The notes: generated by a model from the letters alone, not told the origin. A stretch of DNA of 64,000 nucleotides from Mesostigma viride (GCA_009746045.1 RPFO01000231.1:1872840-1936839), one strand, 5' to 3'; positions 9,346-24,600 are shown, counted from the stretch's first letter. Numbers and translations: made by a program.

Positions 9346-12300
9346 ATGGAGACACTGAGGGCGTCCGCCCCCGGAGACGTGGATGGCAGCCCCATGCGGT
9401 TGCCGAGCCAGCAAGCAAAAATGCCTGTCATGCGCCTTCCATTCTCTCCCCTGCACAATGTGACCGACAGCCCGCCTTCCGGCGCAAAGAGCAAGTCGAA
9501 GACTCCCGCTGCCAGTTCCTCTGTACGCAATTCTGTCGACTTCAATGACGAGAACAGACTGCCCGTGCTTGTACAGGACCCCATTTCTCCAAAGGCCGCG
9601 AAGAGAACCAACAGCGGCATCCGCAAGTCCAGCAACACCTTGTTGCTGCAACAGAGTGTCAAGGTGAGTTCGCAATTCTGATGTGCCATTGCTGAGCAAA
9701 CTGCTGACTCATCGCTGAGCTGCACGCATATATCTCGTAGATCGCATTAATTTCCGCATTTGCGAAGCCACCCAAAGCACCTTGCGCCTTTCCACCTTGT
9801 TGAGAAGGATCGCGAACTTCCGCTTCATCACGCGTGAATGCGTACATTACTTTGCCTGCCTTCCATCGCGTGTCGGTTCGTGCATGCATCTTTTGCCTGC
9901 CTTCCAGAACTCCTTGTCAAACCTGGTAGCATCCGTGGACGGAGATAGCGGCGGCATGACCACTCTCAACGGCCTGGGCAAAGTCCTCTCCCATCGCCTC
10001 GTCACCTCCAAGGAAGGTATGTGGACGCTAACGCGCGTCCCCAACCGTGTACTCATTACAATTATATTGTCATGGTGAACCATTCCGCGGTCGCGGTGCT
10101 TTTTTCCGAATCCTGCACGGGGCATATTCCCCTTTGAGTGCGTTCGCCGTCCTCCATAACATTTTCAGCATATCATTTACAGCCGATATTAACTAATATC
10201 CCAGTACGGCAGGCTGTGCATCCCCAAGCTACAGCATTTCCCTTCATGGCCATCTTGGGTCGAAATATACCGGACTTTAAAATATCACTGGCAGTATCAC
10301 TGGCATTTGCAGGTAGCACTCAAACTACGTGCATTCTTGTTCACACTCGTGGCCTTGCGTGTCGTTTTATGAGCCAGATTTTAACTTGCCATGGACAATT
10401 AAACACTTGCACTACTTGATGACATATCCCCCCATGGGAGATAACGAGCAGTTTGACTTGATTCCTGGCTTAATGCTCTTTCCAGCTACCCCCCTGTACC
10501 TGGCCCATCTCTCCCTTCGCACATTCCTGCGAGCCCAACTGCTGGTACATTCTTTCTCTCTGCCGTGTTTCTGACCCATACCATCTCTGTCTCGCTCTTC
10601 AACTTTACTCTCAAAACTGACCTCGTCTACCTGGCCTATCACCCCCGTTTCTTGGCCAAGCCTACTTGTTGTAGGCCCCTTTACTAAGACCCTCTTCTAT
10701 GTCCATTTTGATATGCCCCTTATTCTTTCTCGTTGCCAACCGTCCCTTACCCACTTGCCCCCCCCCACCGCCCGTTCCCACGTGCTCCCCCCCTGTCCTT
10801 GCCCCACTTGTCCCCCTCTCCCCCACTCCCGCTTGCCCCTCTGAACCCCCAGCGCAACTGCTGGTGCAGCGGCTCGAGTGCGCCACCAGCCGGCTGAATG
10901 GCGAGGTGGTCGAGCTGCGCAAGAAGGAAGAGATGAGCGCGGCCGAGCTGCAGAGCCTGGGTTCGGCCACTAGCGGTGATGCGGACGTGGACCAGTTGGC
11001 GTCGCTGTCGGCGCAGGTGGAGGCGTACACGCGCGACATCGCCAGCAAGGACGCGCAGGTGGGTAACAGGGGTAAAGAAGGAAGAAAGAGCCTGTTTAGG
11101 AAGTAGAGAGGGGAGAAAGAGCCTGTTTAGGAGTTATAGAGGGTAGAGAGAGCCTGTTTAGGAAGAAGAGAGGGGGGGATCATGCATTGCTGGGGACAGT
11201 GCGATCAAGGACGCGCCGGTGGGCAGGAAGGGGTGCGTGGGATGGCAGATGGGGGTGTTTGTTGTTTTTTAGGGATTGGTACACCTGCAAGGGGCTTCAG
11301 GCTTACTGGGGATATTGCGAGCCGGACGCGCAGGTGGGTAAGTGGCACGTGGACGGGGAGGTAAGCCTAGTTGCTTATCCATAGGGAGGGACAGGTATAT
11401 CCATCGGTCACTAGCAAGGTCTCGCAGGTGAGAAGTGGGGGGAATGGGAAGAGCCTTTTCATCCCATAGGGGGCCCTCATACATGGCTGGTGACATTCCG
11501 AGCAAAGGACACCTTAGGGATGACAGGGATGACAGGGGGGAAGGGATACCCGAGTCATCCCCTGAACCACACGTGTGGAGCGGTTGCCTCGCGAATCGCT
11601 ACCATGGAACCCACTGGCCACTTAAGCTGCTGGGTGGTTGCCTTGTGAAGCTCTAGCATGGAACTCACAGGTCACTATACTGGTCGCTATCACTGTTGGG
11701 TGGTTGGCTTGTGAAGCTCTAGCATGGAACTCACAGGTCACTATACTGGTCACTATCACTGCTGGGTGGTTGCCTTGTGAAGCTCTAGCAGGCTCTGCTG
11801 CTGGCTAGTTTGTGTTGTGGGGGATACCATCCTGAAGGTTGCTCTCAAAGCAGCAGTCTTTTTGCCTGCAGCGCATCTCGTATACAACTATACCTGCGCT
11901 TGTATCTCAACATGTGGGATGCGAGAAACTTGTACTCGCATCCTCATGTGAGTGCATGGCAAGTCGCATATTCCAACAGGCAGGTCCCACCAGTATCCTC
12001 TCCCAAATCCCCTTTCCCCCACCCGCGCTCATCCAAGACTTAAATGCCTTTGATGGGTCACCCCCCCTCTCCGTCCCGTCCCACTCCCTCTCTCTCCCCT
12101 CCCGCCTCGACTCCCCCCCCCACCCACACCCACACCTTCAGATGGCGGCAATGCAGGCACAGATGCGTCGCCTGCAGGACCTTGTCTCCTTCATGGAGGT
12201 GGAGGTGGTCGCGCTGCAGGCGGCGTCTGACGGCCTGCGCCAAGAGAAGAGCGCGCACGAGGCGGCCGTGGGGCGTGCGGCAGAACTAGAGGAAGACCTG

Positions 12301-14098
12301 GAGCGCGTCACGGGTTTCCTGACCAAGGCGGAGCAGAAGCTGGCGTGCTCCGAGAAGGTACCTTTTGAATGGGTGGATGGGAGTAGTCTCCAATAAATTC
12401 AAGCGCATGCTTCCATTAAGTGGTCGTTGAGGGTTATGTGTGACAGGGACTGTCAAATGTCTCTATGGTAGCTGTCAAGCGGGCACAGACGCGTGCCTGC
12501 AGGCAGCAGGTGATGGTGGGAAGAACTGTGCTCATAGTATGTTTTAATGGGATACGATTATAACGGGATAGGACCGGTGAAGACGGGATAGGCCCCGTGG
12601 AGCACTCAACGCCACCGGTAGGTATGCTGAGGAGACAACTAGGGAGACTACTAGAACGAGGACAGGGCCGCACCTTTCTGTCTCCTCTGCAGCAGCAAAG
12701 GTCACTGGCCTGACCAGAACGGCTGCCTCCGCAAGCAGTGCGTGTGTTCACGGGGCCTAGAGCGAAACTAGCCCACAACGCGACGGAGGAGGGTGCAGGC
12801 GTGTGCCTACGCTTGTTGAGATTTCCGGCCAGCGCTGACAGAGATGCTCGGGACATAAAATGCAAGCGGTGGGGCATGTGTTTCGATTCGATGCATTGAT
12901 GACAGCTGGGGACCTTCTAGCCCTATTGGGTGGGAGATTCTAGCCCTATTGGGTGCCATCCTAGGGTGCTGGCTTCGGCCATCCTCCTGACTCACACCCA
13001 TCTTAATTTATCGTTGTTCTTAGATCCCCTCCGACTACCCCCCCCACACCCCCGCCCCCACCCCACACATACATTTCCCTTTCTGCTTCTTTTCTTCCCA
13101 AGACAACCTCCCTTCTTTCTGCTCCCTCGTTTTTCCGTGTCACCATCCCCCGCTTGCCGTCTTCCCTGCCCTCCGTTTCTATAAATAGCGATTCTGATCC
13201 GTGCCACCTTCCCATCCCATCGCCCCCCTTCCCTTTCGCCGCTCTCCCCATCCCGCCCCATCCCGCCTCCCCCCGCCCGCCAGCATCGCGAGGGCAGCGA
13301 GCGCGTCGTCTCTCTCTGCCTCCAAAAGATCCAGCGGCTGCGCGCCGAGCTCTCCTCCACCCAGGCCGCCGCCGCGACCGCGTCGGAGAAGATGCTCGTC
13401 TACGAGCTCATGGCCGAGCAGCTGCGCAAGGAAGGGGAGGCCAAAGGGGCCGAGCTGGCCGAGGAGATGCGCCACATGGCGGCTCAGCGCGAGCTGCTCA
13501 TGGCCGAGAACGAAATGCTCCGGAGGGAGCTGAGGGAGGCGGCCGCGCGCGCATCGGTGCAGCGGTCGGTGGAGTTTGGGACCCTGGAGACGCAACTCGC
13601 GAATCTCAGGTGCGCCCTGTTCGGGGAGGGTGCTATTGTTTAGCTAGCCAGGTACAGGGTAGGCATACAAGGGAAAGTATGATTGTTCAACGGCAAAGTT
13701 TGTTCGAGCGGTTTCTTTTGCTGTCGAACAATTTGTTATGCTCTCTGGAATCCAGGTTGTGTCGCCTTGCATAGCTGTTTGGATAGTCCCCTACGCCCGC
13801 TGAAAGGCCGCATGAAAAGCTCTCTGCATTGTTAGTCCCACAGCTGCTGCTGGGTGGACCAAACAGACATGACTCAGCGATGGCATCCTAGAAAGCCAGA
13901 GGTCCAAAAGACAATACCCCTTGTCTACCCCAACTCACCAAGTGCAAGGACCGTTAGAAAAGTAGCAGTAGCAGTAGCAGTAGCAGTAGCAGTAGCAGTA
14001 GCAGTAGCAGTAGCAGTAGCAGTAGCAGTAGCAGTAGCAGTAGCAGTAGCAGTAGCAGTAGCAGTAGCAGTAGCAGCAGCAGCAGCAGTAGCAGTAGC

Positions 14099-14130
<32 letters not shown>

Positions 14131-14312
14131 TAGCAGTAGCAGTAGCAGTAGCAGTAGCAGTAGCAGTAGCAGTAGCAGTAGCAGTAGCAGTAGCAGCAGT
14201 AGCAGTAGCAGTAGCAGTAGCAGTAGCAGTAGCAGTAGCAGTAGCAGTAGCAGTAGCAGTAGCAGTAGCAGTAGCAGTAGCAGTAGTAGTAAGAGTAGTA
14301 AGAGTATTAGTA

Positions 14313-14399
<87 letters not shown>

Positions 14400-15589
14400 G
14401 CAGCAGCAGCAGCACTAGTGCTAGCAGAGTAGTGGTGGTAGTAGTAGTAGTTGTTGTTGTACGTTACCATGCACGTGTTCATGCTCCCCAGCAGGCGGCA
14501 TGGCTTACCCGATCCCCACCATCACACGCACGCAACCCGCTCCCATCACACGCTTGCGGCGCTAACCACGACTCCCGACTCCCTTATCATTGCCAACAAA
14601 CGTCTGTTCCTCCTTCCTTCCCCCCCCCCTGCAGGGACCAGCTCTCCCACCGCACCCAGGCGGTGGACAGCCTGCGCTCGGAGCTGACCGCCAAGAGCGG
14701 CCAGCTGCGCGACGCGCAGGGCAAGGTGGAGGCCGCCAAGGCCGAGGTGGCACGCGCAGCCGCAGAGGACCTGGCGCAGGTGCAGGAGGCCATGGGAGCA
14801 CGCGTGGAGCGGCTGGAGGATGAGGCGCTGGCGCTGTCCAAGCAGGCGGCCGACAAGGAGGCGGCGCTGCAGGTGAGCGAGGGGGGGTAAACGTGCTGGT
14901 GTATGTCGGGTTTTAAATAACCCTCTAGTTGATTCCCACGTTCGTCCTGCTTGACAGGATTCACCTCCCTGACCTCTCCCCTGCTAGTCAAGTATTAACA
15001 ATAAATCATTCATCACAAATGCCAGCAAGGGAAATTTTCTCGGCAAGAAGGTGGGCTGTTGCCTAATGCTTCTTTTGTTCAACCTCCCTCCGTGGATAAC
15101 CCCTTCATCTTTGTCTCTCATCCCTTTCCATGCCACCTATCAGTTTACCGTCCCCTCGCCTTTTCTCCACCTTCTTGGCAGCTGTGGCCCGCCCAGTCCA
15201 TTTTCCTCTCTTTCTTGAAGCCTTGTTTCCATTCCATTCCCTGCCACTCCTTCACCCTCCCTTCTACCCCTCCCTTGCCCTTCATCAATCGACCCACGCA
15301 CCAGGCTGCGCTGAGCCGTTTGGAAGCCCTCCAGCTCGACATGGAGCAGTGGGCCGCCACGCAGGAAGAACAAGGGGCCGAGTTGGCCCGCCTGCGTGCC
15401 GAGGCCGCGTTGGCCGCTGAGTCTCGCAGCGATCTGCTTGCGCGGCTCGACGAGCGCGAAGGGGAGCTGCTCGAGGCCCGCTCGCTGGCGCTGGCCACCG
15501 ACAGAGAGCTGCGTGCGCTGGAAGTCAGCATCGCGGAGATGCAGGTGTGCACTTGTCTGTATGTGGGTGGGGGTGTGGGGGGTGGGGGT

Positions 15590-15646
<57 letters not shown>

Positions 15647-18600
15647 GTATGCAGAAGCGCTGGAAGTCAGCATTGCGGTGTGAGATGCAGGTGTGTACTT
15701 GTGTGCGGTGGAAGTGTGTGTTTGCATGTGTGGTGTAAATGTGGGTGTGGGTCCATATGCACGGGCACGGACTCATCATGCTTCTTATGTGCTGATCGAT
15801 AGCTTCGCAATCCCTGTTTATGGTTTGAGTTTGGGTTTTAGGGCCTAGCTTACAAAATGCTTTTGAGAATACTTAGTCCCGAAATGTATCTCCAGTAGCT
15901 TCCTTCCTCGTCTGGCCGATCCGTACTGCGTCGCGGCTGCACGGCAACATCCAGATGAGCATGAATGATGCAAATGCAATACTGCTATTTTGTTACTGCA
16001 TTCCCAAGTTACCTCCCTGTGTTCCCCTCCGCACATTCTAAGCACACCATGCTGGAGGCACCGTATGCTCTGCTGTGTTTGTCCTGGAACTCCTGTACGC
16101 TTGTTCTCCAAGCTCAAACCCACTCATTGCCCTCCCCTCTGGCACCCATAACCCACTCCGCCCACCGCAGAACGAGATCCAGAAGCACCACGACAAGGCT
16201 GCCGCGGCCGAGGAGGCCGTTGAGCAGCTGCGATCCGCGCTGGCCCGTAAGGAGGCGGCGGTGGCGCGGATGCAAGAAGATATTGCGGGCAAGGACCGCG
16301 TGGCGAAGGCCACAGAGGAGGCGATGAGCAAGAGCAAGGCCGCGCAGGTGAGCCTTGGCTACCGTTTAAACGCGTGGTATGGCCACAGGGGTGGGGACAT
16401 CTGGTTATGAGACCACGGAGGAGGAGATATGCAACAGCAAGGCGGCGCAGGTGAGAGGCCACAGCATCGCAGGGCAGGCACCCTCCGTTCTTACAAGATC
16501 AATACATACAACACCTAGTCACGCATATAATCGAGATGTTGGGGGCAAGCAGACGAGCGAGCGCAAGGTCAGAATGCGGCATAGCACACCGTGTAAGGAA
16601 GCCAATGCCTATTCAATAGAGCAGGACACAAATGCCTGATAGAATCACATGGTGGCGCAGGCCCCAGGTACGCGCCCACGTATTCGTCACCGTCTGCAAG
16701 TTTTCCCATTCCAGTCTCGAAACAATACTCACCGTCACTGGCCTTTCCACCCATGATGAATTCGCTGCTGACTTTCCTCCCCTGGTCCCCCCCCAACACC
16801 CCACCACCAACACCAAACCCACCACTACCACCACGTGTGCAGGAAAGCTCCCAACTCGCCGCCGACACTCTCCAGGGCAAGGTTGTGGAGATGGAGAGCA
16901 TGCTGGCATCTGTCAAGAGCAAGGCCAACGCAAAGGTGGGGCACCACAACGCTTGCTCCCTTGTGGGCGCCGCCCGTTTGTTTTTCGATGGGTGCCTTTC
17001 CTTCATTATTCGCGAGGCAGATGCACGGTGATTATGACGTATACCCCTCGCTTTCCTTTCAAATTTGACCCGCATCAGCTATGTAGAGTTCAAGGGCCTG
17101 GGTCCTGGGGTATTGCGTATCGTGTATCGGTTCTGGATTTAACATTTCACCTTTTCCCCTGCATGGGTCTTCCCCTGTTCACATGTGCCGTCTGCCAGGT
17201 TCGGCGCGCCCAGGACGCGCAGGCCGAGCTGCTCAAGCAGGTGATCACCCTGGGCATGCAGCTGGAGGAGAAGAACGCGCTGTTGGATGCGGCCATCGAC
17301 CAGGCCACCCAGGCGCACATGGCCGCTGGCGCGGGCCGGCTCAAGGCAGAGCTGGCGGGGGACAAGGCTGCCAAAGAGCAGGAGGAGCTCAAGGCGGAGA
17401 TCCAGCGGCTCACCGTCATGCAGTCCAGCATGCAGGTACGACTCAAGGTTGTGCCTACGGTTTTGGTAGATATTAGTCTAGTACTCCAAGGGCGGAGGTC
17501 CAGCAGCGTAGGGCTCGCCGTCATGCAGCCCAGCATGAAGGGGTACGATGGGTAGTTCTATACCACAACTACTTTGTGGCTGCATGGTTCCTGGGCTAGC
17601 TCCCTCCAAGTGGCGAGGTACCCTTTGCCACCGCCATGCAGACATGAATGCAGTTATATATGGAAGCTCATCAGGATCGCGTATCTTGGTTTTCCATAGG
17701 CCAGCCCAACATGTAGGACAAAGTCCTCCCTAATGCCTGCATGCACTTTTTTTTCGTCCTTATGGCTCTGAACTTGTTTCAAGGTCTTTTGGTCCAAATG
17801 GCATAAGGACCCTGGTTTATTTATCTCGCTCGCTCCTGCCTTGCGCTCACCTTGCCACGGCTGGCCCAAGGAAAGAACTCCTTCCTCGTCGTTCTGGTCC
17901 CCCCAGGGGCGCATGACACTATCTCGGGCTGGACACTATGCCGTGCTCACGTGCCTTGCTCAAATGTCGTACCGTCGCATGGCTCTGTGCGAAATGTCCT
18001 GACCCTCCCCCCACATGACGCTGCAAACGTCCCTTTCTTACTCTAACGTCTTTTGTTTGCCTTCTTGGGATCCTCCATCTCTCTCCTTCCCCCCCAGATG
18101 GCTCTGGACACCTCCAAGCGCCTGCTGACCACCACCGAGGAGGAAGCCGCGGCGGTCGAGAATGAGCTGCATGGGCGCATCGCCGAGCTGCAGGCTGAGT
18201 TAGCCTCCCAGAGACTTGCTGCGCAATCAGAGATGGCCACCCACAAGGCCGCCGCCGCGGCCGACAGGGAGCAGGCGGGTCAGCGGGAGGCGGTGCTGCT
18301 GGGTCGCACGGCCTCGCTCCAAGAGCGAGTGGTGGAGTTGGAGAACGAGCTGTGCAACCTGGGGCAGGAGTACGAGGCTGAGCAGGAATACGCGGGCAGC
18401 GTGGAGAGGGTGAGTGGTTTTTATCGATCAAGAGGAGGATAGTATGGGTCCATACGAGAATGAGGGTAAGGGGAAGTGTGAGGGCAATGAGTACGAGAAA
18501 GAGCAGGAGTATGAGGGCAGCGTGGAGAGGGTACGTCTTGGGACTGGTTTTATGTTGGTGATGAGGAGGACGACGAGGGTGAGGATGAGAGTACATGCGA

Positions 18601-21600
18601 GGGTAAGGATGATGAGGCAGAACAGCCGAGCATGAGTATGTGGGTAGGGTGGATGGAATGCGTTGCGGGTGGACTGGGCTTTGTGAGGACGACCCTTTGT
18701 CAAAGTTTAAAAAATCTTTGGGAGCGATTGGACTCACTAGTACAGGATAAGGGTGAGGATGAGCATGAATGGAAGCATAAGGTGATGCTTATGAGGAGGG
18801 GAAGGAGGAAGAGGAAAGGTTAGAGGATGGTGCTCGTGTTAATGGGAGGGAGAGTAAACCCCCATTCTGGCCCCACTACATCCGCACCCATATCGTGCAA
18901 GTTCTTGCAGATTGCACCAAGGATCCATACGGGATAGCGCCCCCTCCCCCCCCAGGTTTCCTGCGGGTCATACTTGGCACCTGTCCTCTGCTCACCGTGG
19001 CTCCCTCGCTCCCACTTAAGCCCCTTTTCAATTCATCACCCCACGGCTAACCCTTCTCCCATTTCATTCATCCTTCTCCCCCCCTTTCCCCTGTCCTCCT
19101 TTTCCCCTGTCCCCCGTCCCCACCCCATTCCCCCGTCTCTTCCTGCTTCCACCTTTCCCTCCCCTTTTCTGGTCTTCCACTTGATGCGGCCCCCTCTCCC
19201 CTTGCCCCCTTGCCCCCTTGCCCCCTTGCCCCCTTGCCCCCTTGCCCCCTTGCCCCCTTGCCCCCTTGCCCCCTTGCCCCCTTGCCCCCTTGCCCCCTTG
19301 CCCCCTTGCCCCCTTGCCCCCTTGCCCCCTTGCCCCCTTGCCCCCTTGCCCCCTTGCCCCCTTGCCCCCTTGCCCCATTTCCCCATTTCCCCATTTCCCC
19401 ATTTCCCCATTTCCCCATTTCCCCATTTCCCCCAGGAGCTAAGCGCCAGCGAGGCGGAGCGTTCTCGACTCGAGCTCTCCCTCAAGGACCGCAGCCGAGA
19501 GGCCTCGGAGGCGCGCGCCCACGCCGACATGCTGCGCGCCGACCTGTGCTCCCTCACCGCCCGCCAGCAGGACCTTGTCTCCCAGCTGTCCGCCTCCCAG
19601 CGCCGCGAAGAGTCCCTGGCGTCCGAGCTGGCGTCGCTGCAAGTGCGGGTCAGTGTGACGGAGGACAGAGCGGACAGCGCCGAGCTGGAGGTGGCAGCGC
19701 TCAAGACGGAGGTGGCGGACCTGGAGAAGCGTGTGTTCGAGGGGTTGCTGCTGAGGGGCGAGTTGGAGAAGAAGGCCAAGGAGCTGGCTGCGGCCGAGCG
19801 GGTCGTCCAGGTGCTGCGCGCCGGTACGTCTCGTGACATGTGGTAGCTGCTCTTTAGCCTTTGGGCCTGTGGGTGTTGGGCGTTCTGTCTGTACCAGGAT
19901 TGCACATCGCCGGTACGTCTGCCATAACGCGTGATGGAGGCACGTGGGGACGTGTGATGGCAGTAAGGATTGGTGGGGGGCTAGGGCGGGTGGGTCCTGC
20001 TGTGAGTACATCTGAATAAATCATCCCTGCCCGCATGATGCCTTTGATGAGTCGCTTCTCGCTTGGTGACAACTTGCAGTCATGAGATCACTTGAATTAT
20101 CCTCTGTAGTCTTCTTTTTGTTCCTTCTTTCTTGAAGGGGGGAGATCCAACGATGTATATCTGCCTTAGTTGTGGCTGTTCTTCATACACCTCTCCCGTC
20201 CCGAGCACCCTCATTTAACCTGCATTCCACCTTTCAACATTCCCACACAATGGATTTTTTTGGGAGCCTTTCTAGAGCCTCGTTTCTGCCTTCCAACCTT
20301 AAACCTCCTGTCTACCTTCTTCCCACATCCCTCCCCCCCCCCCCTTCCCCCCCCCCCCCATGCAGGCACTGCCGAGCAGGAGTCCAAGTGCGCCCAGCTC
20401 GAGCACACACTGGCCTCCGTCACCCGCGCCAAGGAAGCCAGCGACGCCAAGCTGGCGTCGCTTGACAGCCAGCTGCGCGAGGCGGGCGCGCTGCTGGACG
20501 TGAAGGAGGCGCGCACGACCGCGCTGCGCCACCTGCTGCAGGAGCGCGAGGGCCTGCGCGTGCGCGCCGAGACGGACGCCAGGGCGGCGGGGCTCCAGGT
20601 GCAAGGGCTGCTGCAGGCGCTCGTGGAGGCCGGCGCACGCCACTCGGAGGAGCTCATGGTGCGTTAATCCTGGCATGGTTGCATTGTGCCAAAGCTGGTA
20701 AGTGTAGTGTTTTGAGGAGGAGGTGGGGGAGGGATGGAAAGGGGAGCTACGCCGGATTGATTACCACTCAAAGGAGCCCATGGTGCGTGCGTGCTGGCAT
20801 ATCTGGCTGTGTTGGCATATCTGGCACGTGTGTTGGGTGGTGGTCTTCTTTATAATAGCGTGCATCACTAGGGGAAGTAAGGGGAGGTTCAACGTCTCCC
20901 ACGATGTCGAGGCGTTTGGATAGCATAGATTTACCCAGTGTCACTTATCTGGACAAGAGCACCTATCAATAACCGAGGATGAAACTGCGAAATGACCTAT
21001 GCCGACCGGGGTTCTCACTACCACCGTTTGCTTAGCAGCCTCTCCTCCAATCCCTCTCATTCTCTTTTGTTGGCTTACCCTGCATATTTTACTCCTGCAT
21101 ATCCTTACCCACCAACCCCCAGGCCGGCGTGGCCAAGCTGGAGCAGGCGCAGGCCGTGGCGGATGCCATGCGCGAGGACCTTGAGGACCGCGACGCCGAG
21201 CTTGCGTCCGTACGTGCTGAGCTGTGTGAGCTGAATGGTGCGCTGGAGGCCAAGGAGGCGTTCCTTGCACGGTACCGCGACACGGCGCGCCGCGTAGTGG
21301 ACGCTGTGAGGCAGCAGTGTGCGGGCGAGCTGGCCGACAAGCAGGCGGAGCTGGAGCGCGTGGGGGAGGTGAGTACGGGCAATAGCTGTCTGACATATGT
21401 GTCTGACATATGAGCGCTTAGATGACATCATGCTGCTAGTGTATTATGCACAGTATCCGACAAGCTGGGCTGACAAACAGGCAGAGCGGAAGGCGCGGGG
21501 GGAAGGTGGAGTGTAAGCGTACTGGTGTTCATAGACCTACTACTATGCACCTCCAACGACCATGTAACTCTGTATAGTAAAATATTTTCAGGTTTTTAGG

Positions 21601-24600
21601 CGAGTCTGCTAGGACAGGGCAGGGTCATGCTAGAAGAAGAGATCCATATTTTGCAGGTCTGTTGCCCCTCGATGAATCATATTGCTCCTGATATTGCAAC
21701 ACTCCTACGCACCCCAATACCACCACCTAGATCAATCACCTCCGCCACCCCTGAAATTCCACCTCCACCCCATTCCCCACCTCCGTTCTTACCCCTACTT
21801 CTACCTCCAACTCTACCCCCACCCCACATCAGGTGCTGGAGGCCACCCGATTGGAGATGGAGGACCAGGCCAACAGTGCGAGCGCGCGCGAACGCATACT
21901 GGCTGACACCGTCGAGGGCCTGCGTGCGGCCACCACTGACGCGGAGGCAGCGGCAGCCGGGTGGCAGCAGCAAGCAGTGGCGCTCAAGGAGCTGTTGGAT
22001 GCGACTGAGGAGACGTCGGCCGTGAAGGTGCGATGATTACTGCTTTGCAATAGAATTCCAACCACCAACAGGAGTGGTCGCCTTGGCTGAAGGTAAAAGT
22101 CCTTACCCAATCGTTAATGGTCCTAGTGATACGGGTACGGTATTTTATTTTGCAGGGATGCCCAAGGAAGCTGATAAAAGCGTCTTTGCACACTCGTGCA
22201 TCTGGCCTGCCCCTGTCCCGCCCGTTCGCCCGTTTACCCCATTTACCTCCCTCTTTATTTACCTGTATCTACCTCCCTCCGCCCGTCTATCATTCACCCC
22301 CATCCCAAGTGCATATTCCCTGGTGCACTTCGCCCATGCCCCATCCCATGGATGGGCCCTCCCTCCACCCCCCACCAAATCCCCTCCTTTGCCCTTTGCC
22401 AGGGCAGCTTTGCTCATTCCGGCTCCACCTGTCCTCACGTCCATCCCTACCCCCCACACTTTGTCATTCCCTTTCCTTTCACGTATTCCCTTCTTCGCCA
22501 GCGCGCCGACCTGGAGTCGGAGCTGCAAGCCGCCCGCGCCGCCATGTCCCACGCGCAGCTGTACGCACGCCGCACACGTGAGGAGATGAACGAGATCACT
22601 TTGGAGCTGTCCCAACTACAGGCCACCGCTGCGCTGACCGCTGCGGCCGCCGCCGAGCAGTCCTCCCGCCTTGAGGCTGCCGCTGCCACCCTCGCCCAGA
22701 GAGATGCCGCACTCGCCGAGCGCGAGGCGCAGATCCTGGACCGTGACAGGCTGATCGCGTCCGCGCGGGAACAGCTGGCGTCCGCGGAGGCTGACCTCGC
22801 CTCCCTCTCATGCCAGCTCAGCGCGCGTGAGGAGGAATCCGCGCGTGCCCATGCCGCCGTGGCCGAGCTGCACGAGAGGATCGCGTCCCTGGAAGCAGAG
22901 GCGGCGCGGCACGCAGAGACTGCTGAGTGCATCGAGGGGCTTGTCATGGGGCGCGACGCCATGATGGCGCTGTACGAGGACGCGAGCGCGAGGGCCGAGG
23001 CGCTGCAAGGGGAGGCGGAGAGGTTGAGGGCAGAGCTGAGGGAGAGGGAGGATGGGTGGAGGGTCAAGGTGGAGGACAAGGAGGAGGCGCTGGGCAAGAC
23101 GGAGGAGTTCTTGGGCCGGTGAGTGGCGGGGACGTGGTTGATGAAGAGGGCGGTCGGCTGAGGTTGGCAGTTGAATCTTATCGCAGTAGATAATAGAAAA
23201 CGGTATGACTTAAGCAACTGGTAGGGGTTTTCTGGGTTGTGCCCTTTGAGCCATTTCTTTTAGTAATTCTCCTTCCCCCACAGACAAGCACTGCGCACTA
23301 TGGGGCTATCCTGTGCCTCTCTCTCTCGTCACCCCTGCCTCCGTTTCGACACTGGCTCCCTGCCTCCCCTCCAGTCTCCTCAACCCGTTCTCCCTGCCTC
23401 TTCGCTGATGGTCTTTATCATCTTATTATTTATATAGTCTTTATCATCTTCCTGTTGCGACCGGGGAGCACGGGGTAATCCTCGCACCTCATCCTCCCAT
23501 TTGATCTGTTTAGGGTTTATCTGATCTCTAAACGCCATGTCTCGCCCCTCCCTGTCATCCCTTCTCATACCCACATCCCATTCCGCCACTGCCACCAGCT
23601 ACCAAGCGGTGACGGCGTCGGTGATCGCTGCCATTCGCGCGCAAGACGCCCGCGAGCTGGCGTCCGCCACGCTCGAGATCTCCTCCCTGCGCTCCTCCCT
23701 CGCGCGCGCAGAGGCGGAGGCCTCCTCCTCCTCCCTCGAGGTGTCCAGCCTCCGGTCGGCGATGGCCACGCTGGAGGCCTCCTTGGCCGAGTCCCACGCC
23801 GCGCTGCAACTGAGCGAGGCCCAGGGGGTTGCGATTTCCCAGGACCGAGCGGGTCTCGCCCAGCGCGTCGGTGCGCTCGCCGTCGCGGTCGAGGAGCGAC
23901 AGGCTCTGCTGGAGGGTGCTCGGGCTGAGTCAGCCCGCCTCGAGGCCCAGCTTGCGGAGTTGGTCGCCAGTGGGGAGGCCAGGGCGGAGGAGCTCGAGGC
24001 GACACAAAGGGCGTTGGAGGACGCAAGGGAATGCGTGGCTCACGGGGACGAGGAGGTCCGGTCACTGCGCACGCAGGTGTTGGAGATGGAGACCGCGTTC
24101 ACCGTCCTGTTGGCGGAGAGGGGCGCGGAGGAGGCTGGGCGGAAGGACGCGGAGGCCGCGCTGACAGATGCCAGGAGTACTTGTCTGGCGCTGGCGGGGA
24201 GGCTGGAAGACGCGCTGGCAACCGTGACGTCCCTGCGAGGTGAGCTCGCCGAGGCCAGGGCAGAGACGTCCAGGTGTCGCGACACCATGGGCCGGGAGAT
24301 CGAGTCGCTCCGTGGGGTGGTGGCGGCCAAGGAGGAGTTCCTGAGGGCGTTCCGTGAGACGAGCGCCCGCGTGGTCGCGGCCGTGAGGGCGCAAGACGCA
24401 GAGCAACTGGCGGCCGTCACCGCGGAGGCCGCCAGGTGGCAGGAGAGGATGAGGGAGACGACCAGAAAGGTGGTGCTTGCGGTGCGGGAGCAGGACGCGA
24501 GGGAGTTGGCGGCTGCGGTGACGGCAGTCAGAGACGAGGGCGCGAGGGAGCTTGCGCGGGTGAAAGCAGAAGGGGTGGCATCCCTGGACAAGGTGAAGGC

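Noticed and set aside
13854-14482. Poly-Val/Ala, poly-Leu and poly-Thr frames
   Set aside because: They lie in intron 5 and arise from the GTAGCA/AGT/TTG microsatellite on both strands.
22447-23217. Antisense 256-codon frame opposite exon 16, and a 397-codon frame opposite exon 17
   Set aside because: Shadows of a GC-rich Ala/Glu/Leu coding sequence; Ser/Ala-rich with no domain and no independent splice logic.
23281-23598. Acceptor at about 23282 for exon 17
   Set aside because: Joining there gives a short frame without coiled-coil character; the acceptor at 23598 continues the repeat motif FLGR-YQAVTASV in phase.
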